From Glandiceps talaboti (lineage: Eukaryota > Hemichordata > Enteropneusta > Spengelidae): a stretch of 64,000 bases of DNA. The stretch is from the NCBI RefSeq assembly GCF_964340395.1, contig NC_135553.1, positions 28,813,449 through 28,877,448 of the forward strand, given 5' to 3'. The stretch's first letter is position 1. Each line of letters begins with the position of its first letter. Of this stretch, positions 34,310 through 45,746 are shown piece after piece. A program made the position numbers and the translations under genes. The notes below the pieces were generated by a model. That model saw only the letters and a program-made list of their open reading frames with translations. It ran no database searches and was not told the DNA's origin.

Positions 34310-36690
34310 ACAAGAACATATTAAAAACAGTAGATACAGAATATACAAAAAATACACGAACGAATAACATACGAGAACAGAATTAAGAAATACGACACTT
34401 GGCACAATGACATCGATTGGCCCATGTGCAAGTATTAAAAGACATAAAACTATTTTCCAAAAGATTTCTATAAAATATACGGAGATCGTTTTTATATGAG
34501 TTGACACTTACTGGAAACGACAAGTCCGATTTGACTGGACAAGCATTCCATGTATAAAATATTCTGTTAAAAAATGACTGTCGGAATGCTTCACTGCAAA
34601 ATTGTGGCATTTTCAGTAAGCTATCATCGTCTGAATTGAAATGTACATATTTATCAATATTAAGATCGTAATCGTTATTTATACATTTCCAAAAGAATAC
34701 GCAATCAGACATCGCTCTTCTGTAGCTAAGGGGAAGGAGGTTTAAGGAAACAAGAGGATCTTTATAATCAGCCCCTTTATATTGATTGTAACCAAGAATG
34801 TATTTAGTAGCTCGTCTTTGGACACCCTCCAATTGAATCATTGATTTTTTTGTACAAACAGACCAAGATTGAGTAGAGTAATCTAAATTAGTTCTGACCA
34901 AAGAGATATACAAATTACGCTTAGTTTGTACCGAGCACGACTGACCGCATGTTCTCTTGATCAGGCCCAACATGCTATTTGATTTTTTACCACCTTATTT
35001 ACATGTTGATCCCAGGATAGATTGTCCGTCACTTCCACCCCCAGGTCACACATACTATGGACCCTCTCAATGGGGACTTCAGACATAGAATAATTAAAAA
35101 CAATGGGCTTACATTTCCTTGTAATGGAGAGTAACTTGCATTTACATATGTTGAATTTCATGCCCCATTTTACACTCCAAAGCATCAAATTATCGATGTC
35201 ACGTTGCAAATCTAAACAATCTTCCTCTTTAGTAATTTCCTTAAGACATTTTGCATCATCAGCAAAGAGGGCACACTCTGACTTAGGACTTACATAGTTA
35301 GGTAAGTCGTTAATATAAAACAGAAAGAGCAACGGTCCCAAAATAGAACCCTGGGGCACCCCAGATGTAACAGCAGTCCAATCAGACATGGCACTGTCGA
35401 CAACAACTCTTTGATAACGGTTATGTAAATAAGAGGCAAACCAATTTAGCAGTTTACCATGGAAACCGTACATTTGTAATTTATGCAGGAGAAGATCATG
35501 AGGCACAGAGTCGAATGCTTTTGAAAAGTCGAGATATACGACATCGACGTGACCAGCACGATTCAAAACTTTGCCAATTTCATGAAACACTTGTGTTAAC
35601 TGGGTTGTTGTCGACCGACCCTTCAAAAAACCGTGTTGTACATCATGAATAAGAGGTTTTATATAATGATAAATAGAATTGATTATGCATCTTTCCAACA
35701 CCTTACTAAAAAGACAGAGTAAAGAAATTGGCCTATAATTTTTCACATTGGCCTTATCAGAGTTTTTGTGAACAGGTATTACGTTCGCCGACAACCATTC
35801 GTCAGGCAATTTGCCAGACTGTATGGATTTGTTGAACAGAGAACAAAGGGATGGGGCTAACTCATTAGCACATTCTTTCAGAATACGTGCAGGTAGTACA
35901 TCTGGTCCACAAGCCTTATTTATATTTAAATTTCTCAAAGTTTTGACAACCTCATTTACGTTGATATTCAAATTTCCCAGATGCTGATGTTGAGTAACTT
36001 CAACATCGGGAAAACTACGAGTCAGGGGTTGAGATGTAAAAATAGTATGAAAGTAATCGTTAAACAGACTAACTTTTGAAGATGCGTCAGAAGCAGGTTT
36101 ACCGCCATAGAAGACAAAACCCGGTACACTCTTTGATTTTGTTTTGCATTTAAAAAAGCTCCAAAATCTCTTAGAGCATCTAGATATTGATTGTATTTGA
36201 AGGTGCACATATTTTTTAATTTGTTTCTAAGATTACGAAACTTCGACCGGGTCGAAGTAGTGTCACGGCGTTTTGCCTTCCGTCTTGCAGTTTGCACTTT
36301 GTTGCTAAGGTGTCTGATATCCTTATCAACCCATGTAGGTGCGTTTATATCTTTAATAATCGATGATGGAATAAACTGATTTGCAGCAATGAATACTAAA
36401 TCCTTCCAACTTTGCCAATTGGTATTAATGTCGGAATCTAATAAGGCAGTGTGAAAGGGAATCGTACTCATGTAGCAGCGGAGGCCATCGAAGTCAGCCT
36501 TTTTGAAATTAAAAACTGAACGGGCACATTTTTGTAGCCTAGTGACGTTGGTGTGGAAACTGAACTCAATAACTGCGTGGTCACTGTCAAAGATATCAAA
36601 AGTCACGGTAGTTTCTGAGCAGCGATCCGGTTCACTAGTGAATACTAAGTCCAGTAAATTGCCCTTCCTGTGGGTAGATTGATTCACGAT
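34310..36690 (-). pseudogene. 5'-truncated CR1/L2-like LINE C
   Basis: From the 5' side: the last part of an endonuclease domain (NLLDLVFTSEPDR...FDSDHAVIEF, 36687-36022). The reverse transcriptase follows (36208-34961), with ACGPDVLPARILKECANEL, YLDFSKAFDSVPHD, SGVPQGSILGPLLFL and the catalytic ALFADDAK. After a frame break near 34970 comes a C-terminal region (LIKRTCGQSC...VQRRATKYILGYN) ending WANRCHCAKCRIS. Only two frame breaks are present, so the copy is fairly young. The 5' end is truncated within the endonuclease. It directly follows the hairpin tail of the repeat at 33800-34308. Confidence 0.88.
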
Positions 36691-36945
36691 TTGGTCTTAT
36701 CTTTAGAATTACACCAGTTCATATATACTCACAGGCAATTTAACAACCTTATGAGAATATGCATATCAGTCATTTCCCCATATATGGCCAAACAAATCTC
36801 TTCTTATGTCAACAGTGCTCCAACTGAAGTTAGAGCCAGGAGTAGTCTTGCTGCTAGATGTTCGGGATTTCTTGCGATACGATAAGCGAACAAAGTTCGC
36901 AGTGAGGGCTTGCCTGAACGTCTAGCTAATATCATTTTCAGACTT
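36691..36945. other. No gene supported
   Basis: A 71-codon open frame (36670-36885, plus) shows no recognised motif. Confidence 0.35.
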
Positions 36946-37116
36946 CACAGTAGTTTCTGAGTTTAAGTTTTTTGACCAAAAATCACATTTTTTGACCCAA
37001 ATCACACACCTGTGATGAGATCATTTTGATTTGAACAATTTCCCAACTAGACACCCAAGGTAATGGACCCACCAAATATCATGGCAATCGGTTCAGCGGT
37101 TTTTGACTTTAAGTTG

Positions 37117-37154
<38 letters not shown>

Positions 37155-37210
37155 GACAGACAGACGCCAGGCAATCCCTATAGCACTACTCAACCTCAGT
37201 TCAGTTGTGC
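36946..37210. repeat. Dispersed repeat fragment with CA and CAGA microsatellites
   Basis: 3' part of the family at 8500-9212: gtttttgactttaagttgtt, then (CA)n at 37120-37150, then (CAGA)n, ending tatagcactactcaacc...gttcagttgtgctaaa. Confidence 0.75.
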
Positions 37211-38020
37211 TAAAAATGCAAGCTTCAAATTTTGTATAATATGGAACATATATCAACCATAATAATACGCACCTGTCCTATGAAGTTTGTTGCTACAACT
37301 TTTATTTTTAATGAGTATTTTGAATAATGAAGCAGTATCATACACTCTTCAAATGCCATATAATTTGGCACATACATTAACCTAAGAAAGCACGCTCGTC
37401 CAAAAGAAATCTTATTGTTTTTTTTTAGTTTAATGAGTTATTTGTATAATTAATTATTCCCTTATGGGAGGCATTCAGTTTAAATCTGATTTTGAGAATA
37501 AATTTGGTGATAATTTTTTGTTGTTCTGTCAAATAATGATATATAATTACACAAACTGATTTTTCAGAAGGTATTGGCAGTCACAACTTCAGATATTTTT
37601 GTCCCTTTCATTGTCAGTGCGGGGCCGACTATTGTCATAATCGGATTAGTGAGCCGTTAATTATTTTCATTCAAATTTAAGACGACTGAAAATAACATTT
37701 TCTGACAAACTTTCACCGATTCTGACCATTTAATCAGTATACAGAAGTTCTGTAGTAACATAAATGTTGGTATTTTGAATTTTGTTTGTGATATAAATAT
37801 TTTGTTTATTTGTGATGTCAATAAACAAACAACCCGTTTGTTTTATTAATATTTTATTACTTTAATCCATATTTCAGTTGTGTGTGTGATATTTGAATGT
37901 ATGTATTTGCAACTATGATGTAGAAAATTTATTTTCCATTCAAATGTTAGTGAGGGGGGGGGGGGGGGGGGCTGGTGGAGAACAAACAATCCCATGAGGC
38001 CAGTGGTGGTGAAAGGGTTA
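37211..38020. other. No gene seen
   Basis: AT-rich intron sequence with a run of about 19 G at 37952-37970. Nothing coding. Confidence 0.5.
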
Positions 38021-38024
38021 GACT

Positions 38025-38935
38025 AACAAGTCATTGAAAATGACATAGTCACCGCTATGATTGGGTTTTAAGGAACTGGCATTTATGTTGTCATTTTCAA
38101 ACCTGGTTAATGTTGTTTGGCCTCATATGGTTGTTTTTGATATCACTACTCTGTTCAAGCATGTCCAAGTTATGGCTTTGGACATGAAAACTGCGCCAAC
38201 AAAATGGCTGCCAGGCAACTTTGAATGAGATCTGTTCAAGCATGTCTGAGTTATGGCTTTCGACATGGAAAATTCGCAAACAAAATGGCTGTCAGGCAGC
38301 CATATTGGATCGTATCACAACAACAATGATTATGCACATGTATGTCATAGAACACTGTCCTAATACCAACTTTGAACGAGATCTGTTTAACCATGTCTGA
38401 GTTATGGCTTTGGACATGGAAAATTCACAAACAAAATGGCTGCCAGGCAGCCATATCGGATTGTATCACGATGAAAATGGATATGCACATGTATGTCATA
38501 GAACACTGTCCTAATACCAACTTTGAATGAGATCTGTTCAAGTATGTCTGAGTTATGGCTTTGGACATGGAAAATTTGCAAACAAAATGGCTGCCAGGCA
38601 GCCATATTGGATCGTATCATGACAACAATGAATATGCACATGTATGTCATATAACACTGTCCTAATACCAACTTTGAATGAGATCTGTTCACGCATGTCT
38701 GAGTTATGGCTTTGGACATGGAAAATTCGCAAACAAAATGGCTGCTAGGTGGCCATATTGGATCGTATCATAAAACAAATTGACGTGCATATGTATCCTA
38801 TAGTATGTTGCCCATGTACCAAGTTTGAAAAAAATCGGTCAAGGCATCTCCAAGAAACGGCTGCGGACGGACGGGATGGACACATGGATGCACGGACAGA
38901 TGGAACTCAATCCATAAGTCCCCGTCCGGATGATG
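38025..38935. repeat. Dispersed fragment followed by 155-bp-unit element, third copy
   Basis: 38028-38075 repeats the gtcattgaaaatgacatagt fragment. From about 38150, four to five 155-bp units follow (tctgagttatggctttggac; acaaaatggctgccaggcag), then the closing unit with aagtttgaaaaaaatcggtc and (GGAC)n. The hairpin tail is degenerate here (aagtccccgtccggatgatg). Confidence 0.8.
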
Positions 38936-39875
38936 ACAAGAGACAGAATAAACACAACAGGATCCATTGCCCAATCACAATGAACACTGATAAGCATTGC
39001 TATTCTTTCACACTGCAGTAAACACTCAGGCTTCTACAAATAAAAACATTACACATGGACTTCATGATTTCAATGGCTGCAATTGTATATTTTCTAACTG
39101 ATAATCACCTACTTCTACATCCCTACTGTGCATGGCACACATATGCAATAGTTTACTTTCTAACTGAATCAACATTTCAACTTGACTACTTCTACATCCC
39201 CACTGTGCATGCACCTTAATGTAATCGTTTCTTTTGCATTAGAAGTTGTCTGAGGATGTGTATTAAATGTCATGCCACATGAGTGAAACACCAAGGCAAC
39301 ATCATTTTAGCTGTACTTGAAATATTCAAGTCAACAGTACATTTCATGTCAGAGGTTATTTCATTTTGAAATATTCAATTCAACAGACATTTCATTGTAA
39401 AGTTGACTTCATTTTCAATATTCTATTATTAGGCCATACATAAATACTTTTTAGTTTCATTTAAATGACTTGTTTTTTTAGAAATATTTTTAACTGAATT
39501 TTGTATCTTTCTCATCCAGCAACTTGTCAGATCTCAGTACAATCTTAGGATCTATATATACAAAGATTTGTTACAATATAATTTTTTGTTCATACACTTT
39601 CTCAAAGGAAATCAGGAAATTCACTTTACTGTAACTAAATACCAGGAGGAGGGCAGTCAGATGAGAATGTACAGTAGACATACAATAATGTAAACAAATT
39701 ACATCACCTCCTTTATCATATCAATAGGTCAAACAAATGAACAGTGAGACTCACATACATGTAGGCAGGCCAGACAGACAGACAGACAGATAGACAGACA
39801 GACAGATTCAGGCAGACATACAATTTACAAATAGAGAGAGACAGACAGATGCAGACAGAAACATCATTTACATAC
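38936..39875 (-). other. GMPPA intron with microsatellites
   Basis: Contains (GACA)n/(CAGA)n at about 39765-39850 and no gene. Confidence 0.65.
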
Positions 39876-40006
39876 TTGAACATAGCATCTTGGTTTTTCT
39901 GGAAGACTTCACCAATATTTTGAAATATTTCAGGTGAGAAAAGATACATTCCACAGTTGATGGTACTGCTGACAAAAGTTTGAGGTTTCTCAACATAATG
40001 GCAGAC
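39876..40006 (-). CDS. GMPPA: GMPPA internal exon
   Basis: 131-bp exon from acceptor tatcattcaag to donor GTATGT. It encodes [20 protein letters not shown], then [20 protein letters not shown], then AMF and two bases of an asparagine codon. The run HYVEKP-TFVS--INCG is a diagnostic stretch of the GMPPA nucleotidyltransferase-like domain. It joins in phase 0 to the 60-bp exon upstream and in phase 2 to the exon at 33427. Its acceptor and first 13 nt are present three times in tandem, with the exon-proximal copy being the one used in this model. Confidence 0.95.
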
Positions 40007-40101
40007 CTTGAATGATAGAGAGAAATGTTCATAATGGCAGACCTTGAATGATAGAGAGAAATGTTCATAATGGCAGACCTTGAATGATAGAGAGAAATAT
40101 T
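39994..40101 (-). repeat. 36-bp triplication of a GMPPA 3' splice site
   Basis: Three near-identical units at 39994-40029, 40030-40065 and 40066-40101. On the minus strand each reads aacatttctctctatcattc, then aag, then GTCTGCCATTATG. Each unit therefore has a pyrimidine-rich tract, an AG acceptor and the first 13 nt of the exon. The innermost copy joins the real exon. Confidence 0.93.
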
Positions 40102-40392
40102 CAAGTTATAAGCACTCTTCTAACTGGTCTCACAGCATAATGTACATGTGTTACATTCTGCTTTTGTGTTTAGTAGAATGTTTGTCTACAATTGGTATCA
40201 ATACATGATTAGAATCAATGAGGAGGGTAAAACTTTGTGTCATAATATAATTACCAAATTCAACAATCACAGGATTAGCCAATCACACATGGATATAATT
40301 TATGACGGACTTAGACCTAGGTATCAGAGTGGGGCTGAACTATGCTATGTCAAATCATAATTCAACTGTAGGTTTGACTACTCTAATCAAAC

Positions 40393-40470
40393 ACAACCTA
40401 TCATTGTAAACTAGAGAATGATAATGACTTGACAACCTATCATTGTAAACTGGAGAATGATACTCACTTC
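40393..40470 (-). repeat. 39-bp duplication carrying a decayed GMPPA donor
   Basis: Two units start acaacctatcattgtaaact at 40393 and 40432. The unit next to the exon ends in the real donor (minus strand gaa/GTGAGTATC); the other has CAAGTCATTATC at the same place, so its donor is lost. Confidence 0.75.
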
Positions 40471-40527
40471 ATGTGTTTGTTCATCTTCAACCAAACATCC
40501 ATAGTTAAGAGACTGAAGTTTAGTGGC
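40468..40527 (-). CDS. GMPPA: GMPPA internal exon (20 codons)
   Basis: 60-bp micro-exon between acceptor catacag and donor GTGAGT. It encodes ATKLQSLNYGCLVEDEQTHE. The SLNYGC-VE motif is conserved in GMPPA just after the acceptor-sugar region of the nucleotidyltransferase domain. Both junctions are phase 0. It joins the upstream exon ending TMLATQ, 19.0 kb away, and the exon at 40006 across only 461 bp. Confidence 0.94.
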
Positions 40528-40548
40528 CTGTATGTAGACAATGAAAAA

Positions 40549-40559
40549 CACTTCATCAA

Positions 40560-40598
<39 letters not shown>

Positions 40599-40600
40599 AT
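40549..40600. repeat. (AAAT)n microsatellite
   Basis: An aataaataaataaataaat tract with about 12 repeats. Confidence 0.95.
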
Positions 40601-40964
40601 ATAATTAAAGTGGCATGTACTTAAGTTTGTAAGCTGAGTGAGATTTCTTAGATAAAGCCATAATTGAAATGTATGTTTTTGAAAAGATTGAAATCCAAGT
40701 TTGGTGTTGTTAGAGCTATTGATAACAAAATAGATTTCTTTGATATTTTAGTATACTAATGAAGAATCATGTTTACGTGTTATTTCTAAACACCAAGTTT
40801 ACATTTGCCCATTCTAGCAAGTGATGGTTAGATATGCTTCAAGAATAATAATACAACAGGTATCTAGTGATAATTTACAACAAAAAACTATGCCACCCCC
40901 CCCCCCCCAAGATGTACTCAACTCAGCTTGTTACATCAGATAGTTTTCTAATATTTCAAATCTA

Positions 40965-41130
40965 ACGGTTACAATATATACATAACTTGCACAGCAAACA
41001 CCTAGAGTTTAAACACCAAAAGTATCAAAACAGTTTCTTTCCTAAAACTATGTATTAGGGACTGGAACTCCCTAAATCATGATATGAAAGCCAGTCAGGA
41101 CACTGATACTTTCAAGGCTAAAATCCATAA
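40965..41130 (+). pseudogene. LINE C-terminal fragment D
   Basis: Encodes NTKSIKTVSFLKLCIRDWNS, then LNHDMKASQDTDTFKAKIHK, H and a stop. The pattern F-RTIRDWNSLP...SF--L is typical of the C-terminus of CR1/L2-type LINE proteins. Only the last 50 or so codons are present. Confidence 0.75.
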
Positions 41131-43689
41131 GCATTAAAGCCCCGGCTTTCAATCCTAGGTTCTTGCATCAGTGGCTACTCTGCCCCACAAACATCGCCTT
41201 ATCTACTAGCAGTAAATCAAATGCCTATCATATACATATCAATTTCAAGTTTTACCATCAAAATATACCAAAGACAAGGTGAAGCAGTATCATTATTTTC
41301 AATTTTCCACTGCACAATATCGGGAGTGTTCGTGGCCATAGCTAGGGGCATGAAAGAGACGCTGTGGACGGCATGCAATGTCTATCTTTAGTGACACTTT
41401 CAATGGAATGGTTTTGACTCTCAGCAAGACCATGAAAATGTAACGCAAATGGGTTATATTCCGAACTCAATAACTAAGATTACGGTCCGAGGAGGAAAAT
41501 GCCATTCTATCAAATCACAGCAATGTTATACTATTGTCTTGTTTAGCAGCTGTTACAGCGGTAGCGAGAGAGTGCTACGGAAGTCGACTTATTGTACCAA
41601 CTCCGACCGACACGCCACTCAGACAATAGTTGTTCTGGGCATCCTTTTTTACCTTCCCTCCACTGTAGCTAACATATTATATAGTAATAAAATTCATGTA
41701 TAAAGTGAGGTGTAGATAATATTCACATATGCAAATGGTAGATGTTCTACCTGAAACAAAAACAGAAATATTTGAACCTCACGAAAGGTGCCTCAATATT
41801 TACCACGGCTCAGAGATCGTGCTCCGATCCAACACGTCTACCATGCAATATAGAGCTATTGCACACAATTATTTCAGATTTCGATTGAGGAGTCAATTTT
41901 TACTCTTTGTCACGATGCTATATGATATGACAGTTTGTTGTGTCATATGTCCCTCCTAACAGCAACTCCATGCGCCTAAGAGTGGCCCTATTTTTTCTGT
42001 TTCTCATTACTGTCACCATCACCAATATGGGTCGGTCGATTAAAAAAGTCATCATCATGTACTTGCTACTCTTCTCTTTTCCTCCTTGATGTTTTCCTTT
42101 TATGTGATTTTTGTTGTTGATGTCGGGGGGGGGGGGGGGGGGGGGGTGGTTCAAACTTTGGGTCGGCCGGATAATGAAAAACAGAAAATTGGATAGGGTG
42201 ACCCTAATAAATTGAAGTACGTCAGACAACAATTTAGCATTGCATGATCTTCTGATTTGTTAAATTTTACAGTTGAAGAAAGATCCAATAATACCAAGCT
42301 CCTTTACTTAGTAGAAGTTTTTGCTACACTGTGAAGATTTTATTGTTACATATTCAAACAAAGTGAATCTTGTTGTTGTATTCAGAATTGAAACCATTTT
42401 CAAAAGAAAGGCAATACTAACAATTACTATATGATACAAAATGGAGACAATACAAACTCGTAGTTTATATACTTTGAGGTAGTTTGTATTTTACAAATAC
42501 TGTGTTGTAAATTAGAACAATGCTCATAAATGGATAATCGTAGGGCAACTGTTCTTCTTTCAACATATGGCACACTTCCTACTTTATTGGCCATGGAGAA
42601 TATCATTGAAATCTTATGATAGTCAATGCCACGGTCGTACGAAGACTGAAGATGTCACACTGACAGAAATTCTATCTATCAACACTTCATAGCAATGGAT
42701 CACGTAACACCAAGGGTGGCTGTGTTTAGAAATGGCTGTGAAATGATACTATGTACAACGTTGTAACATGTTATAAACTGTGCAGTCAAAGTTTAGAACA
42801 GTCAGTCTGAACTTGCAGTCAGGACGATTAAGATGTCAATTATTGTTAACAAAGATCAGAGAGGGTTGGTCGAGGCGTTTTTTGCCCATTCTGATTGGGA
42901 TTGGTCAGTGTGCAAGACAGAAAATATCTATACTTGATGTGCTGATAACGGTTTCAAGTGAAGAAGATGGCTAGAATTGACATTGATCAGTGACAAATTT
43001 ACTTTTTGTAATTGTGTACAATCCCCCCATGTATATGGCACACTATCATGATTTTCAGCTATCATGTTCATTTTGGAGATAATGTAAAGCATCATTAGGA
43101 ATAGTTCATTCGTGTGTACTACATGTTGATTGACAGTTGCGTAGCAATATCAACGGCACAGTCGACATAGCTTTTCTGAAGTCTGACAGAAAGTAATTTC
43201 GAGAAATGTACCTCAGATTTTCATTCTTATTGAAAACGAATGCGATAATTACATGTCATATATTCATAATGACTTGGTAGATATCAAAGGTCGGAACACG
43301 TGCAAATCTGCATTTTAGCAGGAGTTTTTGCTAGGTTGTTACCACTTCCCTATTGTTTAGCAAAATGACCACAAGGGGCCTTCGCCGTTTAAATATGGGA
43401 GGTGGGGCTTTATTTACTACCAGGTTTTTGTGTGTATCCCTCCCCCAGCTATGATATCTGTAAGGAGATTAGCTGGTATTATATAGATAGATAAACAACA
43501 AATTGTTACAAACATCAACCTGTTCCTTTCCTAGAAATCACATTTCTACAATAATGACCACAATAGTGTAAAAAGTCCTGGGATATAATATTTATATCAT
43601 ATTTGATAGCTCAAGAAAATGGATTTACACCCTTCAATACTTAGCCTTCCTTTGTTTTGTTTTCTTAATTTCACTAGTTTCCATAGCAT
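41131..43689 (-). other. Intron sequence; no gene supported
   Basis: Within the 19.0-kb GMPPA intron. Contains a run of about 22 G at 42125-42146. Open frames (for example 41449-41703 and 42232-41918) lack recognisable motifs. Confidence 0.45.
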
Positions 43690-44075
43690 TCACAACTATT
43701 ACATGGGATCACTACTTTGTTCTGACCCAACTTAGTAACTATTACATGGATCATAGCTTTGTTCTGGACCAAATTATCATAGTAAGTATTACATGGGATC
43801 ATTGCTTTGTTCTGGATCAACTTATCATAGTAAGTATTACATGGATCATAGCTTTGTTCTGGACCAAATTACCATGATTATATAGTAAGTATTACATGGA
43901 TCATAGCTTTGTTCTGGACCAAATTATCATTATATAGTAAGTATTAAATGGGATCATTGCTTTGTTCTGGATCAACTTATCATAGTAAGTATTACTTGGG
44001 ATCATTACTTTGTTCTGGACCAAATTATCATAGTAAATATTACATGGGATCATTGCTTTGTTCTGGACCATTTTA
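43690..44075. repeat. 46-bp minisatellite, segment 1
   Basis: About eight units containing attacatgggatcattgctt, tgttctggaccaa and ttatcatagtaagt. The array continues as one unit at 45435-45480 and about ten units at 49312-49790, so later insertions have split it. Confidence 0.85.
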
Positions 44076-44110
44076 TAATTGTAACTAGTATGCATTTGCA
44101 AGCAAAAGCG

Positions 44111-45434
44111 TAGTTCCAGGGCAGAGTAAGGTAAGAACAAGCATGAAGGGTCTGTCTGAGTTAGCATCTAAGAAAAATAAGGAAAAGTCATTGAGGACTC
44201 TGATACCTCCCCGTCAGAGAGAAACATGCTACATGCAACACTATGTACCAACAACAAGCACATAGTAAAAGCATGATTTTGATTCGACAGTTTTGTACAA
44301 ATAAACATGTCTTCTGTCAAATTAGTTATTTTTTGGTAGTCGTGTCTTTGCTGACATGATGTACATGCCACTGTCCACAGTACGTATCTCGACCTCTCTG
44401 TAAATTGCTGTTGACATTCATTTCACTCAGAATAACACGATAAAAACGTCTTGAATTGTTCACGATAGTTTAAATAATATTGATGTCGACAGACGTCATT
44501 GACAAACAAATTTGTCACTAGACAAAAACTAGACGCGATTGGTATATCGCTACCATGCCACCACGTAGTAGTCTTGAATTGTTCACGATAGTTTAAATAA
44601 TATTGATGTCGACAGACGTCATTGACAAACAAATTTGTCACTAGACAAAAACTAGAGTTGATTGATATATCGCTACCACGTAGTAGTAGTCAAGTACGCC
44701 CAACTTCGGAGCAAGTCGCTGTACCTGAAGGTCCGACCCGATCGGCCGGGATGAGTAACCTTACAAGTGGAAGCACATGTCGTGTGATTGTATGTTAGCG
44801 AGTCTATGCCGGTTGTTTCTGGTAAATACAGATGGATTTCGTAAATAGGACAAGTTTAATATTCATCATCAAAGAGCTTTAGCCATTCATACTTTCAAGG
44901 GGTGTGGATAGAAAATCATTGAACGATCTTGAACACAAGAAATCGCGTACTTGTACAGTGCAAGGTCACCGGAAGTACTGTACTTTCCTTACATGTAGTT
45001 TTGACTTGCACTTGTGAATTTAGTTTGCAGTCAATTTACCTAATACTGTCAAAAACTGAGTAATGTGTCCCACATGATGAAATATTTTGCTATCCGTTAA
45101 AAACAATTTTCGCGCTTTCAAATTTGTGTTACGATCAAAGCAACCAAAATAAGAATCATTGAAATTTGAATGCGTAAACACGTAACCTTTGGATTCAGCA
45201 TTTAAACACGACCCCTCAACTCCACAACTTTTAGTACAGTACCACCCCTCCAACACGATATTGTCAGCTATCAAAAGTTTTTAGCTTACGCAAATAGCGA
45301 TGGAGGTAGGGGTCCCACACGACTTGCGTTTGCTGCAATGCATGCTGGGAACCCCCTATAGAGTTGTAAACCGAAAGTTGATAGAAAGTAAGAATTCTTA
45401 GAAAAACATTAGTTCCAGGGCGCCCTGGAACTAA
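44111..45434. mobile_element. Candidate inverted-repeat element splitting the 46-bp array
   Basis: The left end has tagttccagggc (44111-44122); the right end has gccctggaacta (to 45433), within a perfect 26-bp palindrome at 45409-45434. The 46-bp array lies on both sides. Inside is a two-copy, 123-bp tandem duplication (44448-44570 and 44571-44690; gtcttgaattgttcacgata). No transposase was recognised. The short end match makes this tentative. Confidence 0.45.
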
Positions 45435-45746
45435 TTATTACATGGGATCAGTGCTTTGTTCTGGACCAACTTATCATTGTAACCAGATTTAAACTGAATG
45501 CCTTCCGTAAGGGCAAAGTTTTGATATTGTCATTCCTACAGACAATTGTTGGAATACAACAGAACATATGCAATAAGTTATTTTTTCTCATTGATTGCTA
45601 TTTGCCCATTGCTATTAGTGATCTCCTGGCCAATTACAACATGTAATGTGAAGCTTTATAGAATGTTGTAGCATACCACTCATCGTAGAAAGAGTTTTAA
45701 AGGCCCAAAAAGAATTGTTTCTGGTCAGCGCCCATCACTTAAAGTA

